This document shows, piece by piece, positions 1 to 8,247 of a stretch of DNA of 64,000 bases. The position numbers and the translations under genes were made by a program. Below the pieces are notes generated by a model. That model had not been told where the DNA came from. It did no database searches and was given only the letters and a program-made list of their open reading frames with translations. The stretch's first letter is position 1, and the number at the start of each line of letters is the position of its first letter. The DNA is from Oscillospiraceae bacterium (GTDB taxonomy: Bacteria; Bacillota; Clostridia; Oscillospirales; Ruminococcaceae). Where the stretch lies: contig JAFZGF010000040.1 in the NCBI GenBank assembly GCA_017555565.1, positions 1-64,000 on the forward strand, in the 5' to 3' direction.

Positions 1-159
1 ATTGCCCACTCCGCGCCATATTTCTTCAGTGCTGGTGGCGGAAGAAGAAATAAAAAACAGATCTTCCATACCAGCCTTTTTTACCATATCTTTCATAATA
101 AACTCTGCCATAGGGCTGCGGCAGATATTGCCGTGGCACAAGAAAAGTACTCTTATCAT
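1..159 (-). CDS. Low-molecular-weight protein tyrosine phosphatase, partial (5' part, runs off the window)
   Basis: The first 53 codons are visible and the gene leaves the window at base 1. The product would remove phosphate from tyrosine or arginine residues in the cytoplasm. The N-terminus holds the family P-loop C-H-G-N-I-C-R-S-P-M-A-E, that is CX5R with nucleophile Cys8 and Arg14, right after the first beta strand, as in all LMW-PTPs. The ATG at 159 is preceded by AGAGGT at a suitable distance. This start and its ribosome binding site belong to the inserted element: the original 5' end lies 27 kb away at 27202-27267. Codons before the CHG motif differ between the two copies (M-I-R-V-L-F-L here, M-K-Y-R-V-M-F-V there), while the sequence after it is continuous host gene. 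Confidence 0.88.
   Translation of the reverse strand, partial: MIRVLFLCHGNICRSPMAEFIMKDMVKKAGMEDLFFISSSATSTEEIWRGVGN
129..138. repeat. Left attachment core (TGCCGTGGCA)
   Basis: These ten bases are identical to 27234-27243 in the same orientation. On the minus strand they read TGCCACGGCA and encode C-H-G of the phosphatase P-loop. Joining the sequence 3' of this copy to the sequence 5' of the right copy rebuilds an uninterrupted LMW-PTP gene in frame. This is the expected signature of the recombination core. Confidence 0.75.
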
Positions 160-271
160 GCAATTTTACCTCTTTATAAGTCTTTATATCTCTATTTTTT
201 GTTCACTCTGCACAAATTTTCAGAGTTAAAAATTCATAAATCTACGCCTCTCTACATAGGTTTTCGAGCAA

Positions 272-293
272 TTGGCGTACTAAATGGCGTACT
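272..293. repeat. Integrase arm-type repeat, left end
   Basis: Two GGCGTACT units lie 12 bp apart here. The 22-bp block matches 27148-27169 at 21 of 22 positions in the same orientation. It lies about 135 bp inside the left core. Its position near both ends fits binding sites for the N-terminal arm-binding domain of a Tn916-type integrase. The binding role is inferred. Confidence 0.6.
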
Positions 294-339
294 GCAGCCG
301 ATCTTTTGGCCCTTCAGAACACCATTTTCGCCATGAATT

Positions 340-1536
340 TTACCCAAATCTTCTTACCTTGGTTTCCTCTGCCTGTCTCCCACTGAAAGACACGATCTGC
401 GCCATAGATTCTTCGGCTTTCTCGTAACTGTTATGGGTGTAGACATTCAAGGTAACGCTGGCATCGGAATGCCCCATCAGGTACTGCAGGCTTTTTAAAT
501 CCATACCTGCATTGGCCATGTTTGTACAAAATGTGTGTCGAAATACATGCGGTGTAATGCGTGGAAGCGGAATGATATTTTCTTCATTGTACTTCTCACA
601 TAATCTCTGCACTACCTTCTGAATGTGCATGGCAACCTTTGGATTGCCGTTTTTGTCCAGCAGGAGAAATCCTGCATAGCCGTCTATCATAATCTCCTTT
701 TTCTGCTTCTTTCGATTAGAAAGAATGTTGTAGAAACTTTCATAGACTTCATCACTCATAGGAATGTAGCGGCAGCCGCATTCTGTTTTTGTTTTCTCAA
801 TGTAGCGCTGTCCATCTCTGGTTCTTACCAGCTGATGATCCACACGGATTCTTCTGCGCTCAAAATCCAGGTCTGAAATGGTCAGTCCGCAAAGCTCGCT
901 GATTCTCATGCCGGTTCCCAGAAGAATCTTGATTTCATCTAAGTATCTGCAGAAGTGGTCATCTTTTCTGATGTAGTCCAGAAACTGTTCCTGCTGCTTC
1001 GGTGACAAAGCCACCCTTTTCTGGGTGTTGTTTGGGATAATATCCAGACGAAACTCAAATGGATTCCTGCGAATAATATCCTCGGTATAAGCCATCTGAA
1101 AGGCCGGTTTTACCACACCACGGATACTTGCGATGGTGCTGTAGGAATAACCGTCATCAAACAGCTTAATGAACCATAGCTTTGCATCTGACATTTTGAT
1201 GTCACGAATGATTCTTTGACCGAAGGCTTCTTTCTGCACCACACCCATCACAAATCGGTAACCTGTGGTGGTATTGTAGCGAACACCTCGTTTCAGGCTG
1301 ATGTAACGCTCCAGCAACTGAATGACGGTGATTTCACCTCCGGCATAGTCAATTCCTTCGTGGCTCATCAATTTGATTTCATCCTCTTTCTTACGAAGTT
1401 TCATCAAATCCATGTCATAGATGGAACGACGCTTTTTATTGGCATCTGTGTAACGGAACTCATACATTCCGTTCTTTCTCTGGCTCTCTCCTGTACGTAA
1501 AATACGTCCTTTGTTATCTCTTCTTTTATCAGACAT
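340..1536 (-). CDS. int: Tyrosine integrase, Tn916 Int type
   Basis: This 398-residue site-specific recombinase should integrate and excise the element. The N-terminal 60 residues look like the three-stranded-sheet arm-binding domain of Tn916 integrases (basic start, then Y-E-F-R-Y and repeated basic residues). A core-binding SAM-like domain follows (about 70-155), then the catalytic domain. The active-site residues are visible: Arg211 (G-M-R-I-S-E-L), His330 and Arg333 (H-V-F-R-H-T), His356 (M-G-H-S) and nucleophile Tyr366. Length is normal for the family. A strong AAAGGAG lies just upstream of the ATG at 1536. It is the first gene of the element next to the left attachment core, with the excisionase directly upstream in the same direction. 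Confidence 0.95.
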   Translation of the reverse strand: MSDKRRDNKGRILRTGESQRKNGMYEFRYTDANKKRRSIYDMDLMKLRKKEDEIKLMSHEGIDYAGGEITVIQLLERYISLKRGVRYNTTTGYRFVMGVVQKEAFGQRIIRDIKMSDAKLWFIKLFDDGYSYSTIASIRGVVKPAFQMAYTEDIIRRNPFEFRLDIIPNNTQKRVALSPKQQEQFLDYIRKDDHFCRYLDEIKILLGTGMRISELCGLTISDLDFERRRIRVDHQLVRTRDGQRYIEKTKTECGCRYIPMSDEVYESFYNILSNRKKQKKEIMIDGYAGFLLLDKNGNPKVAMHIQKVVQRLCEKYNEENIIPLPRITPHVFRHTFCTNMANAGMDLKSLQYLMGHSDASVTLNVYTHNSYEKAEESMAQIVSFSGRQAEETKVRRFG

Positions 1537-1666
1537 ATTCTATCTCCTTTCTAACGAAAAGAGCCCCGATATGACGTACATGCAACGAATGAACCAAATT
1601 CGCCGCACCCCTATTTTATCATATCGAAGCTCTCTTTTCTATGGTAAGTTCAGATGTTATTTGCGG

Positions 1667-1867
1667 TTAAATGGAGTAACACTGCTCAGTGAATTTATCC
1701 AGCTGTTTTCTCTTAATCAATCGCTTTGTGCCTACCCACAGCACAAAATCGCATCTATCATTGTTGGTGATTTCTCTTAATTTATTGATACCGATTCCGG
1801 AATAAGCAGCCGCTTCTTCCAAGGTCAGATTTGTCTTTTCCCAGATAGGAACTTCTTTCATTGGCAA
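1667..1867 (-). CDS. xis: Excisionase, Tn916 Xis family
   Basis: This 66-residue protein resembles Tn916 Xis from end to end: V-P-I-W-E-K near the start, then L-T-L-E-E-A-A-A-Y-S-G-I-G-I-N-K-L-R, and a C-terminal I-K-R-K-Q-L-D-K-F. Such proteins are small winged-helix DNA-bending factors that direct the integrase toward excision. The gene sits 130 bp upstream of int in the same direction, the order found in Tn916-like elements. A GGAGGTTTTGCCA-type ribosome binding site precedes the ATG. Confidence 0.9.
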   Translation of the reverse strand: MPMKEVPIWEKTNLTLEEAAAYSGIGINKLREITNNDRCDFVLWVGTKRLIKRKQLDKFTEQCYSI

Positions 1868-1916
1868 AACCTCCTGTATTTAAATATTGAACTGGCAAAG
1901 TGGCAAACAATTTTAT

Positions 1917-3809
1917 CTATAGGCTGCTTGCCGTTTCGTTCTGCCCTTTCAGCCAGATCCACCAGTCTTTTCCCTGTCTTTCACTTTCCAATTTATCTTT
2001 CATGGAATTTCTTGCCAGACGAACGGTTCTTTCGGATATTCCTCGTTCTATGGCTTCTTTGTTGATTTCCGCAATGGAAACTTTTTTACCATCCGCAAGA
2101 AATTCATAAATCAATTTGATCGCTTGTTCCTGTTTTAATTCCGCTTTGGTTCCCTCACCACCGGCAAGCAAATCTTCTGCTGAAATGTCATAGGCTCCAA
2201 TCCAGCGAAAGCCTTTCTGGTCTCCCAGAGAAAAGGCCAATGCCTGTCCCGGTGGTGCCAGGGAACTTTTCTCGTGAACAATCACTCGTGTGGTTGGATC
2301 ATCTTTCACTTTACCTACGAAAAGAATACTTCTAACCACTGCAGCAATATCGATGGAACCAAGTCCACGATAGGTGCTTTGTGTTCCTGATGCTTTGTTC
2401 AGGTGCCCGATCATCACAATGGCACAGCCCGTAGATTGGGCGATGTCCGCTAACTTACGAAACACTGGGCGCACTTCATTGGCTCTGTTCATATCCACAT
2501 TTGCTCCAAGAAATGCCTGCAATGGATCAATAACCATTAGTTTTGCATTGTTTTCTCTGATGGCTTTTTCGATGCGATCATCTGCCAATGTCAGCGGATT
2601 TTCGGCATCATCAATGACAAGCACTCGCTTCAACTCTGCACCGGATGAAACCAGTCTCGGCTTTACTGTATCGCCCAGACCGTCCTCTGCTGTTTGGAAA
2701 ATCATATTGAACGGTTCAAAGGGTTCCATATCTGGCAGAAACATTTGATTGGTACAGGCAGCCGCAAGCTGCATGGCAAAGAATGTTTTTCCCTCTCCGG
2801 GGTTGCCTTGTACGATGGTTAATTTTCCAAATGGAATATAGGGATACCAAAGCCAGTCCACTTCGGTCTGTTCCACATCGTCCATGCAAATTACAGGGAC
2901 AGATTTCGCTGGCTTCTCAGTTTTTCTGATTCCGATTACCATATGAGCATCGGACGCCAAACCATTTCGTTCATTGACCAGTTCTTCGTTCCAGTCTTTT
3001 GCCTGTGGCAGAAATCGATATACTGAGATTTCCTGCGAAATCAGTTCTGCCAATTTTTCTGCGGCATTGTTTCCTGCTTCATCGTTATCGGTTGCAATAA
3101 ATACACTCTCAATATCTTTGCGTTCAGAAAGAAAACGCTCCAATGCTTTCGGAGAAACACCACCAAGCGACAAATAACTGCGTTCTCTCCATCCGGACGG
3201 ATACAAAGCAATATGAGACAACAAATCTATAGGTGCTTCAAACACATACAGTTCGGTTCCTTTTCCTCTGTAACAGAATCCGTAGGATTTATCAGAACCT
3301 GTCACATCCATGCGAAAATGATCTGCTGTTCCTCTGCAGTGAGCATATCTAGGAATACCATTCTCATCCGTTCCTACAAAGACCACATTATGGTGCTTTG
3401 CATCTTCATAAATCAGACCGTATTCAATAAATTCTTCCACTAAATCTTGTGGAAGTTTCCTTTCTACCGTCAGGTACTTTAAGATTCCTTCATTGGATTC
3501 ACAGCGAGGCGGAAGTTTAAATTCTGCTCTCGGTGACGATTCTGCTAAGCACTCTACTGCTTCTTCACCAATCAGCATCTGGACTGCTTCCGGAAAGGTC
3601 TTATCAAAAAATTCCATCACAAAATCTATCGGATAACCGCCTTTGTTTTGACTGTGACGGAACCATTTATTTTCCTTAACAGTCAGACTGTCATATCGTT
3701 CCCAGCGGTACTCGTGACCGCTTTTGATTAGCTTTTCTCCCTGTGAGCGAAGGAACTGTTCCAAGTTCACCTGATTCGCTCTGTCAATTTGTTCTTGTGT
3801 ATAACTCAT
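1917..3809 (-). CDS. Element replication protein: TOPRIM-like primase region fused to RepA-like AAA ATPase
   Basis: This 630-residue protein probably supports replication or maintenance of the excised element. The N-terminal third resembles DUF3991/TOPRIM proteins of mobile elements (W-F-R-H-S-Q-N-K-G-G region, then F-E-A-P-I-D-L-L-S and F-I-A-T-D-N-D-E-A-G). The middle is a RecA/RepA-type (AAA_25) ATPase. Its Walker A is G-N-P-G-E-G-K-T near residue 335, with a Walker B-like L-M-V-I-D-P-L-Q-A-F. The C-terminus carries a winged-helix-like segment. It begins 15 bp after the relaxase stop and has AGGAGG before the ATG, so it is co-transcribed with the mobilization genes. Whether it has primase activity cannot be told from sequence alone. 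Confidence 0.82.
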   Translation of the reverse strand: MSYTQEQIDRANQVNLEQFLRSQGEKLIKSGHEYRWERYDSLTVKENKWFRHSQNKGGYPIDFVMEFFDKTFPEAVQMLIGEEAVECLAESSPRAEFKLPPRCESNEGILKYLTVERKLPQDLVEEFIEYGLIYEDAKHHNVVFVGTDENGIPRYAHCRGTADHFRMDVTGSDKSYGFCYRGKGTELYVFEAPIDLLSHIALYPSGWRERSYLSLGGVSPKALERFLSERKDIESVFIATDNDEAGNNAAEKLAELISQEISVYRFLPQAKDWNEELVNERNGLASDAHMVIGIRKTEKPAKSVPVICMDDVEQTEVDWLWYPYIPFGKLTIVQGNPGEGKTFFAMQLAAACTNQMFLPDMEPFEPFNMIFQTAEDGLGDTVKPRLVSSGAELKRVLVIDDAENPLTLADDRIEKAIRENNAKLMVIDPLQAFLGANVDMNRANEVRPVFRKLADIAQSTGCAIVMIGHLNKASGTQSTYRGLGSIDIAAVVRSILFVGKVKDDPTTRVIVHEKSSLAPPGQALAFSLGDQKGFRWIGAYDISAEDLLAGGEGTKAELKQEQAIKLIYEFLADGKKVSIAEINKEAIERGISERTVRLARNSMKDKLESERQGKDWWIWLKGQNETASSL

Positions 3810-3824
3810 CGTTCCACCTCCTGA

Positions 3825-5327
3825 TTACAATGTGGTTTCTGTTTCTTTTGTTTTATCGGGATGCAGCATATCGGGATGTGTTTCACGCATCACCTGGGCC
3901 ACATCACTCTTGATCTGATACAGCACGGTCAAATCCTTTTGCAGTAGTTTGTATTCCTGATATTCCGCTTCTCGCTGTGCTGACAGTTCGGAAAATTCGC
4001 TCTGCCATGCTTTCAGAGGAAAAGGTTCTTTTTCAAAACCTTTCTCTTTCAGTTTTCGTTTTACCATGTAGAACTGGCGAAGCTCACTATCATGTTCCGC
4101 TTTGTATTTCTCTTTTGCTTTGGTAAAACTGTATTTTTCTTTTTTCATTTCATCAAAGACCGGCTTTAATTCTGCGTAAGTCTTTGCGTCCTCAATCAGC
4201 TGCTGAAGTTCTTTCAATCTGCTTTGTTTCTGATTCATAGAGGATTTTATGCTTTCCACTTTTTCGTCAACAGAAGAAAGATAATTCTCAAAATCGCTGA
4301 GTGTTAGCACACCTCGCTGTTTCAGATAATTACACTCATCCATGAAACGCTTCAGATTGTTTTTCTTAGCCTTGGTTTTTCCTCTTGCATAAGTCATAGC
4401 GGCCTGATTGCGGATGGCGTGTGCTTCACTGAGCAGCTGAGCCAGATAAATCTCCTGCGGCTCTTTCAGAATTTCTTTTGCTTCCTGAATCCATTCTTTC
4501 AGTGCCGCAATGGTAGCTCTCATACTGAGAATCATACGATTGGTGGCTTTTATCCAGCGGTTCAATTCGCCCTTTTCAGTGCGAATACCTTTCTTCTCCA
4601 TTTTGCGAACATGAGGACCTTCGTGGACAGTAGGAATCAAGTCCAGTCCCTGATCTACATAGGAGCGATGGTCGATACGGCAGTCCAGACCTTTTTCTTC
4701 AAATCTGGCATTAACCATATCCGCCCAGGCTTCACGCCACATATCCAGCGTTTCCGGTCTGCCCCAATTTGTAGTTGGGACAGCATCAAACTCCCACCCG
4801 CCATTTTCCTTTTTGATACGATTGCCGTCTTCATCCAAATGATAAACTCGGTGCTGCTTGGCTCCCCATGTTCCATCATCATTCAGAGGACGAATGGGAA
4901 CCAAAACATGAAAGTGTGGATTGGGGATACCACCTTCTTCTCGGTCGGGCTGATGTACCGCAAGATCGCAAATCATGCCATCAGACACAAAGTATTTCTG
5001 AACAAATTCTCTCGCCAGTTCGATGTTCTCCTCTAAGGAAAACTCATTTTGCAAAGCCATGTCGAAGCTGTACGCAAGCTGCGCCTTGTAATGCTTTTCG
5101 ATCTGCTCCACTTCATTCCATAGCGTTGACCTGTCAGAAAATCTCTGTGGTGCGTGTTCCGGCAGAATGATTTCTGCCAGAATGACGCCGCCCTTCTTGG
5201 TGTAATCGTGAGTTTCACCATCCCAGAGGTTATGCAGCTTTTCACCGGCACGATAGGCAGCACTGGCAACAGCTGTGCGACCTTCGCTTCGTTTAATTTG
5301 ATCCACATGGAAGTGATACAGTGCCAT
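3825..5327 (-). CDS. mobA: MobA/MobL family relaxase
   Basis: This is the 500-residue relaxase of the MobQ family, which nicks oriT and carries the 5' end of the transferred strand. The N-terminus M-A-L-Y-H-F-H-V gives the first conserved strand. R-T-A-V-A-S-A-A-Y-R-A-G-E is the family signature. N-P-H-F-H-V-L-V-P near residue 145 carries the metal-binding histidines. The C-terminal 200 residues are charged and helical. The ATG at 5327 is preferred over an upstream TTG because GGAGGT lies correctly before it and its A overlaps the TGA of the DUF3847 gene, implying translational coupling. The oriT candidate lies about 460 bp upstream. Confidence 0.93.
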   Translation of the reverse strand: MALYHFHVDQIKRSEGRTAVASAAYRAGEKLHNLWDGETHDYTKKGGVILAEIILPEHAPQRFSDRSTLWNEVEQIEKHYKAQLAYSFDMALQNEFSLEENIELAREFVQKYFVSDGMICDLAVHQPDREEGGIPNPHFHVLVPIRPLNDDGTWGAKQHRVYHLDEDGNRIKKENGGWEFDAVPTTNWGRPETLDMWREAWADMVNARFEEKGLDCRIDHRSYVDQGLDLIPTVHEGPHVRKMEKKGIRTEKGELNRWIKATNRMILSMRATIAALKEWIQEAKEILKEPQEIYLAQLLSEAHAIRNQAAMTYARGKTKAKKNNLKRFMDECNYLKQRGVLTLSDFENYLSSVDEKVESIKSSMNQKQSRLKELQQLIEDAKTYAELKPVFDEMKKEKYSFTKAKEKYKAEHDSELRQFYMVKRKLKEKGFEKEPFPLKAWQSEFSELSAQREAEYQEYKLLQKDLTVLYQIKSDVAQVMRETHPDMLHPDKTKETETTL

Positions 5328-5626
5328 CAACTGCCACCTCCCATCTCGTGATTCTCCATAGCCGCATCCACCAATTCCTGCACCGCAGGCAGCGCAAAAA
5401 TCTGTTCCATCAGCGAGTAGAACTCTACTCTTGTCAGGGAGTCCGCTTCCTTGGAAATGCTTTGGATGGCACCGCCCATGTTGCAGAGATGATGAGTGCG
5501 CTGTCGGTCGGCTTTCTTCTCCAGATGATTCTTACGATTTTTCAAAAGCTGAATCTTGTGTTCATATTGCTGCACCTTCAAACGGGCAGTTTCCAACTGC
5601 TCCAGAGTTTTTTCTTTGTTTTCCAT
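5327..5626 (-). CDS. DUF3847 family protein, relaxase accessory
   Basis: This 99-residue protein is very charged and mostly coiled coil (about residues 5-45, K/E/Q-rich heptads), with R-T-H-H-L-C-N-M-G-G-A in the middle. It matches the small DUF3847 proteins that usually precede MobA/MobL relaxases in Clostridia elements. Its stop shares one base with the relaxase start, so the two are translationally coupled. A role as relaxosome accessory or oriT-binding protein is inferred from position. Confidence 0.8.
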   Translation of the reverse strand: MENKEKTLEQLETARLKVQQYEHKIQLLKNRKNHLEKKADRQRTHHLCNMGGAIQSISKEADSLTRVEFYSLMEQIFALPAVQELVDAAMENHEMGGGS

Positions 5627-5782
5627 TTCTCTTTTGCTCCTTGTCTTTTATTCATCCTTGCCATAGCAAGGTATGTAAAAAGAGATAGGCGTTAGCCGCA
5701 AGAGTTTACTCTTGACCGGAATGTAATTCCGCAATATGTGAATGTGTTCAGACACAGGAGCATCTACCTTCGGAGAACGCAC

Positions 5783-5820
5783 ATACCGTAATGGAATAAC
5801 CGGTATAGAAGTGCGCCCTT
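5783..5820 (+). other. oriT: Origin of transfer (oriT) with MobQ-type nick sequence
   Basis: An inverted repeat ATACCG (5783-5788) / CGGTAT (5801-5806) with 12-base spacing is followed after four bases by AAGTGCGCCCTT (5809-5820). From memory, the RSF1010/R1162 oriT also has an inverted repeat containing ACCGGT followed by TAAGTGCGCCCT, with the nick between the G and the C of TGCG/CCCT. The arrangement here is the same, and a MobA-type relaxase gene lies directly downstream. The predicted nick is on the plus strand at about 5814/5815. Confidence 0.8.
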
Positions 5821-6068
5821 AGTTCCTAAGGGATTTTCTTGTTTCAGCTTTTGAGAAAATTGTAATTGTTTCTACAGTGAAGTTTTATTGCCTCGTTGGT
5901 AGAGTAAGTTCATTTTATCGTTACAACCAGATTCTTTTTACCACCTGTTGGGTTGGATATTGATTGTCCGTTCCCATTTCTTACATCTTCAATTTTAAGT
6001 TAAGAAACAAAAAAATCTATGGACAGGTTGGCAAGGTTCATGCGCTCTCCGAGTCCATAGACATAAAG

Positions 6069-6099
6069 AAAACCACTAAAGTTTTCACTCCGGTGGTTT
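6069..6099 (-). terminator. Intrinsic terminator of the XRE gene
   Basis: A stem of AAACCAC and GTGGTTT lies directly downstream of the leftward XRE gene. It is followed by a T-rich run on the minus strand. Confidence 0.6.
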
Positions 6100-6107
6100 C
6101 AAAATCG

Positions 6108-6449
6108 TTAATTCAATTCACTTTTCATTTTGAGAAGTTCGTCTTTCTTCTCCAACAGTTTTTCAATCGTTTGATCAATCTTTTTAATTGCTTCATCGAT
6201 ATCCTTTTTTAATTTTTCATCCTCAACATCTTCAGCATGAACACCGAACACAAGATAATTCGTTGATACTTTGAAAAACTCCGAGATTTCAAGCAGAAAA
6301 TCAATAGATGGTCTGCGCAGCCCCGATTCAATCTTAGCGATTGTGTTCTGACTGACATTTAGTTTCTCTGCAAGTTGTTCCTGCGTAAGCCCTCGTTCTT
6401 TGCGAAGCTGCTGAATACGTTTTCCGCATTCTTTTAAATCGTGTCTCAT
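6108..6449 (-). CDS. XRE-family HTH transcriptional regulator
   Basis: This 113-residue protein has a Cro/CI-type helix-turn-helix at about residues 10-65 (L-T-Q-E-Q-L-A-E-K-L-N-V-S-Q-N-T-I-A-K-I-E). A highly charged coiled-coil tail (about 75-113) probably serves for dimerization. GAGGA precedes the ATG. It sits between the mobilization genes and the AbiE-like pair and is transcribed the same way. It may be the element's own regulator of mobilization or excision, or a regulator of the neighbouring cargo; the sequence does not decide this. It has its own terminator. Confidence 0.85.
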   Translation of the reverse strand: MRHDLKECGKRIQQLRKERGLTQEQLAEKLNVSQNTIAKIESGLRRPSIDFLLEISEFFKVSTNYLVFGVHAEDVEDEKLKKDIDEAIKKIDQTIEKLLEKKDELLKMKSELN

Positions 6450-6489
6450 ATATGTTTTCCTCTATATGTAGTGAATTCAAATAATTGAA

Positions 6490-7248
6490 TTACTCAATCC
6501 CATAGCAATTTCGCAACAGGCTTATAATAGAATTTTGAGAGAAGCCTCGAATTCCAAGTGTTTTCAAATCGATGTTTTCCTTTTCCATTTCATTCAGGAA
6601 TCGTTTCATATCAGCTTCAATTTCTTCATTAAGAGCCTGTCTGGATTCCGCAGTAATCAACTGACCAAGTCGAAAAACATCATTTTTATGTTTTTTGATA
6701 TTTTTGCTATCAACAGACTCTCCATTCTCTTTTCGTTCAGTTAAATCAAGCCAGGCTTTCGCTTTGAATGGAATAAGGCAAACCTCTTTCAGTACAGGAA
6801 TCCCGTCTAAAATAACTTGTCCGTTTTTCAGTAAATTATAATAAGCATCATTCAAAAGGATTGCTGACAAACTGGAAATCTCATCATCAATCGGAAGTGG
6901 TGTTAATACAGCATTTTCGTCCAGTGCAATAAACTCCGGTTTTTTAGAAAAGATTTCAATCATAAAAGGATACTCTTTACTTTTCGGAGAGGTAAAACGA
7001 TAAAATTGTGTATTTCCTGTACTTTTATTTTTATGTTCATACTCCGCTTCTTTGATATAATCCCAGAACGCTTTTCCAAACTCTGCAGTAATGGATTCAA
7101 CAATCAAAACAATATCCACATCTTTTGTTGCCCTAAAAGACATATCTTCATTTTCCATCAGAAGATCGCAGGCCGTTCCTCCGATCACCACATACTGATC
7201 TTCAAAGCCCTGAAACTTTTCTTTAAATTTTGTAAATCCCGTAACCAT
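6490..7248 (-). CDS. AbiEii-like nucleotidyltransferase toxin of a type IV toxin-antitoxin pair
   Basis: This 252-residue protein has a nucleotidyltransferase fold: V-I-G-G-T-A with Gly23-Gly24, then the metal-binding pair D43-V-D45 in R-A-T-K-D-V-D-I-V-L. This matches the DUF1814/AbiEii type, whose members stop growth by adding nucleotides to RNA. The further conserved K-A-K-A-W-L-D-L region (about 165) and R-L-G-Q-L-I fit that family. The gene starts 3 bp after the stop of the upstream winged-helix gene, so the two form one operon in antitoxin-toxin order. The alternative is a nucleotidyltransferase with another substrate. Confidence 0.75.
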   Translation of the reverse strand: MVTGFTKFKEKFQGFEDQYVVIGGTACDLLMENEDMSFRATKDVDIVLIVESITAEFGKAFWDYIKEAEYEHKNKSTGNTQFYRFTSPKSKEYPFMIEIFSKKPEFIALDENAVLTPLPIDDEISSLSAILLNDAYYNLLKNGQVILDGIPVLKEVCLIPFKAKAWLDLTERKENGESVDSKNIKKHKNDVFRLGQLITAESRQALNEEIEADMKRFLNEMEKENIDLKTLGIRGFSQNSIISLLRNCYGIE

Positions 7249-7251
7249 TTA

Positions 7252-8187
7252 TTATCTCCATACTCCTTCCAGCAATTCTTCAATGGCTTCTTCTACTCGT
7301 TCATCTTCATTTTCCGTAAAAGACAGCGCAACAGATAATCTGTCTGCCATGTTATCTTCAGAAAATTGTTTCGGATCATATTCCCACAATTCAACTCTCA
7401 CCTGTTCATCAGGGTCGATTAGTTCATTTACTAATTTTTCTTTCACAAAAGACTTGATATAAACAGCGTATGTCATCACTCTGTTCGGATTCAACATTGT
7501 TGCTTCTGCTAAAGCAGAATCTCCTGCAAGAACCATGTCTACTGTAATCTCTGCTTTGTTTAAATAACCGATTTTGCGAACTGGAGATGTCATGTATTCT
7601 TTTATCTTTTCATAAAGCTCCAATCCACAATAATCGGACTCTATTACTTTGTTCACGCCATCTTTTGTTGTGTAAAATAATCCGGTTGCTTCAAGCTGCT
7701 TCACTGCTCGGCTCATGGTCATTGCAGTAAAAGGAAGCTTTTTTGTGGCAGCAGAAACATATAGCTTTTTATTGTTGTTATAAAGATACATCAAAGCTAA
7801 TTGCTGCGCAGAAAACATTAACTTTGTCACTTCAACAGTTTCTTCGTTTTCGTGCGTCAAAAATGTTCCCATAAACGGCAAGAATGCCTGTTTGCCTGTT
7901 ATAAAAGAAATTCCGCTCTCTATCATCTTTTTTCTTTTGTATAACGAAATAGCTGGAAGTTTTATTACAACCGGAATATTTTCAATTTCCTGTATTCTTT
8001 TTATCTGTTTTTTTAACGCCGGAATAGTCACAAGTTCTTCTGTGGGTGATAACATGATACATCTGCAGCCATTTAATATTGCTACCGCAAAATCATAGCT
8101 TCCTGCAATATACATCGGTAATGCACCTTGTTTATTCCAACTTTCATATTTCACCTGTACTCCAAATATATCTGTCAGCACATCCAT
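7252..8187 (-). CDS. Winged-helix antitoxin/regulator, AbiEi-like partner
   Basis: This 311-residue protein lies immediately upstream of the nucleotidyltransferase. Residues about 130-185 form a winged helix (L-A-L-M-Y-L-Y, then M-T-M-S-R-A-V-K-Q-L-E-A-T-G-L-F with a wing Y-T-T-K-D-G), as in MarR/AbiEi DNA-binding domains. The C-terminal part is rich in acidic residues. AbiEi antitoxins repress their own operon by binding inverted repeats in the promoter. A perfect 7-bp palindrome overlaps the promoter here, which supports that role. The N-terminal 120 residues are not familiar to me. AAGGAG precedes the ATG. Confidence 0.7.
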   Translation of the reverse strand: MDVLTDIFGVQVKYESWNKQGALPMYIAGSYDFAVAILNGCRCIMLSPTEELVTIPALKKQIKRIQEIENIPVVIKLPAISLYKRKKMIESGISFITGKQAFLPFMGTFLTHENEETVEVTKLMFSAQQLALMYLYNNNKKLYVSAATKKLPFTAMTMSRAVKQLEATGLFYTTKDGVNKVIESDYCGLELYEKIKEYMTSPVRKIGYLNKAEITVDMVLAGDSALAEATMLNPNRVMTYAVYIKSFVKEKLVNELIDPDEQVRVELWEYDPKQFSEDNMADRLSVALSFTENEDERVEEAIEELLEGVWR

Positions 8188-8218
8188 AAGAGAACTCCTT
8201 CTTAACTCATTTTATTTC

Positions 8219-8247
8219 ATTATAACTTTTACAAAGTTAAATAGCAA
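8219..8247 (-). promoter_or_regulatory. Promoter and palindromic operator of the AbiE-like operon
   Basis: On the minus strand a -35 box TTGCTA (8247-8242) is followed by 17 bases and a perfect -10 box TATAAT (8224-8219), about 32 bp upstream of the start codon. The palindrome TAACTTT-n3-AAAGTTA (8223-8239) fills the spacer. A second ATTTAACTTT half-site lies just upstream. This fits autoregulation by the winged-helix protein. Confidence 0.65.

Larger units (their letters stand above)
5627..6107. other. Non-coding interval holding the oriT and the terminator of the XRE gene
   Basis: No convincing gene is present in these 481 bases. The left half contains several short inverted repeats (for example GAGTTTACTC near 5702 and CCGGAATGTAATTCCG near 5716) and the oriT-like site described separately. 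The right end holds the hairpin that terminates the XRE gene. The promoter of the mobilization genes should also lie here, but I could not assign it. Confidence 0.6.
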
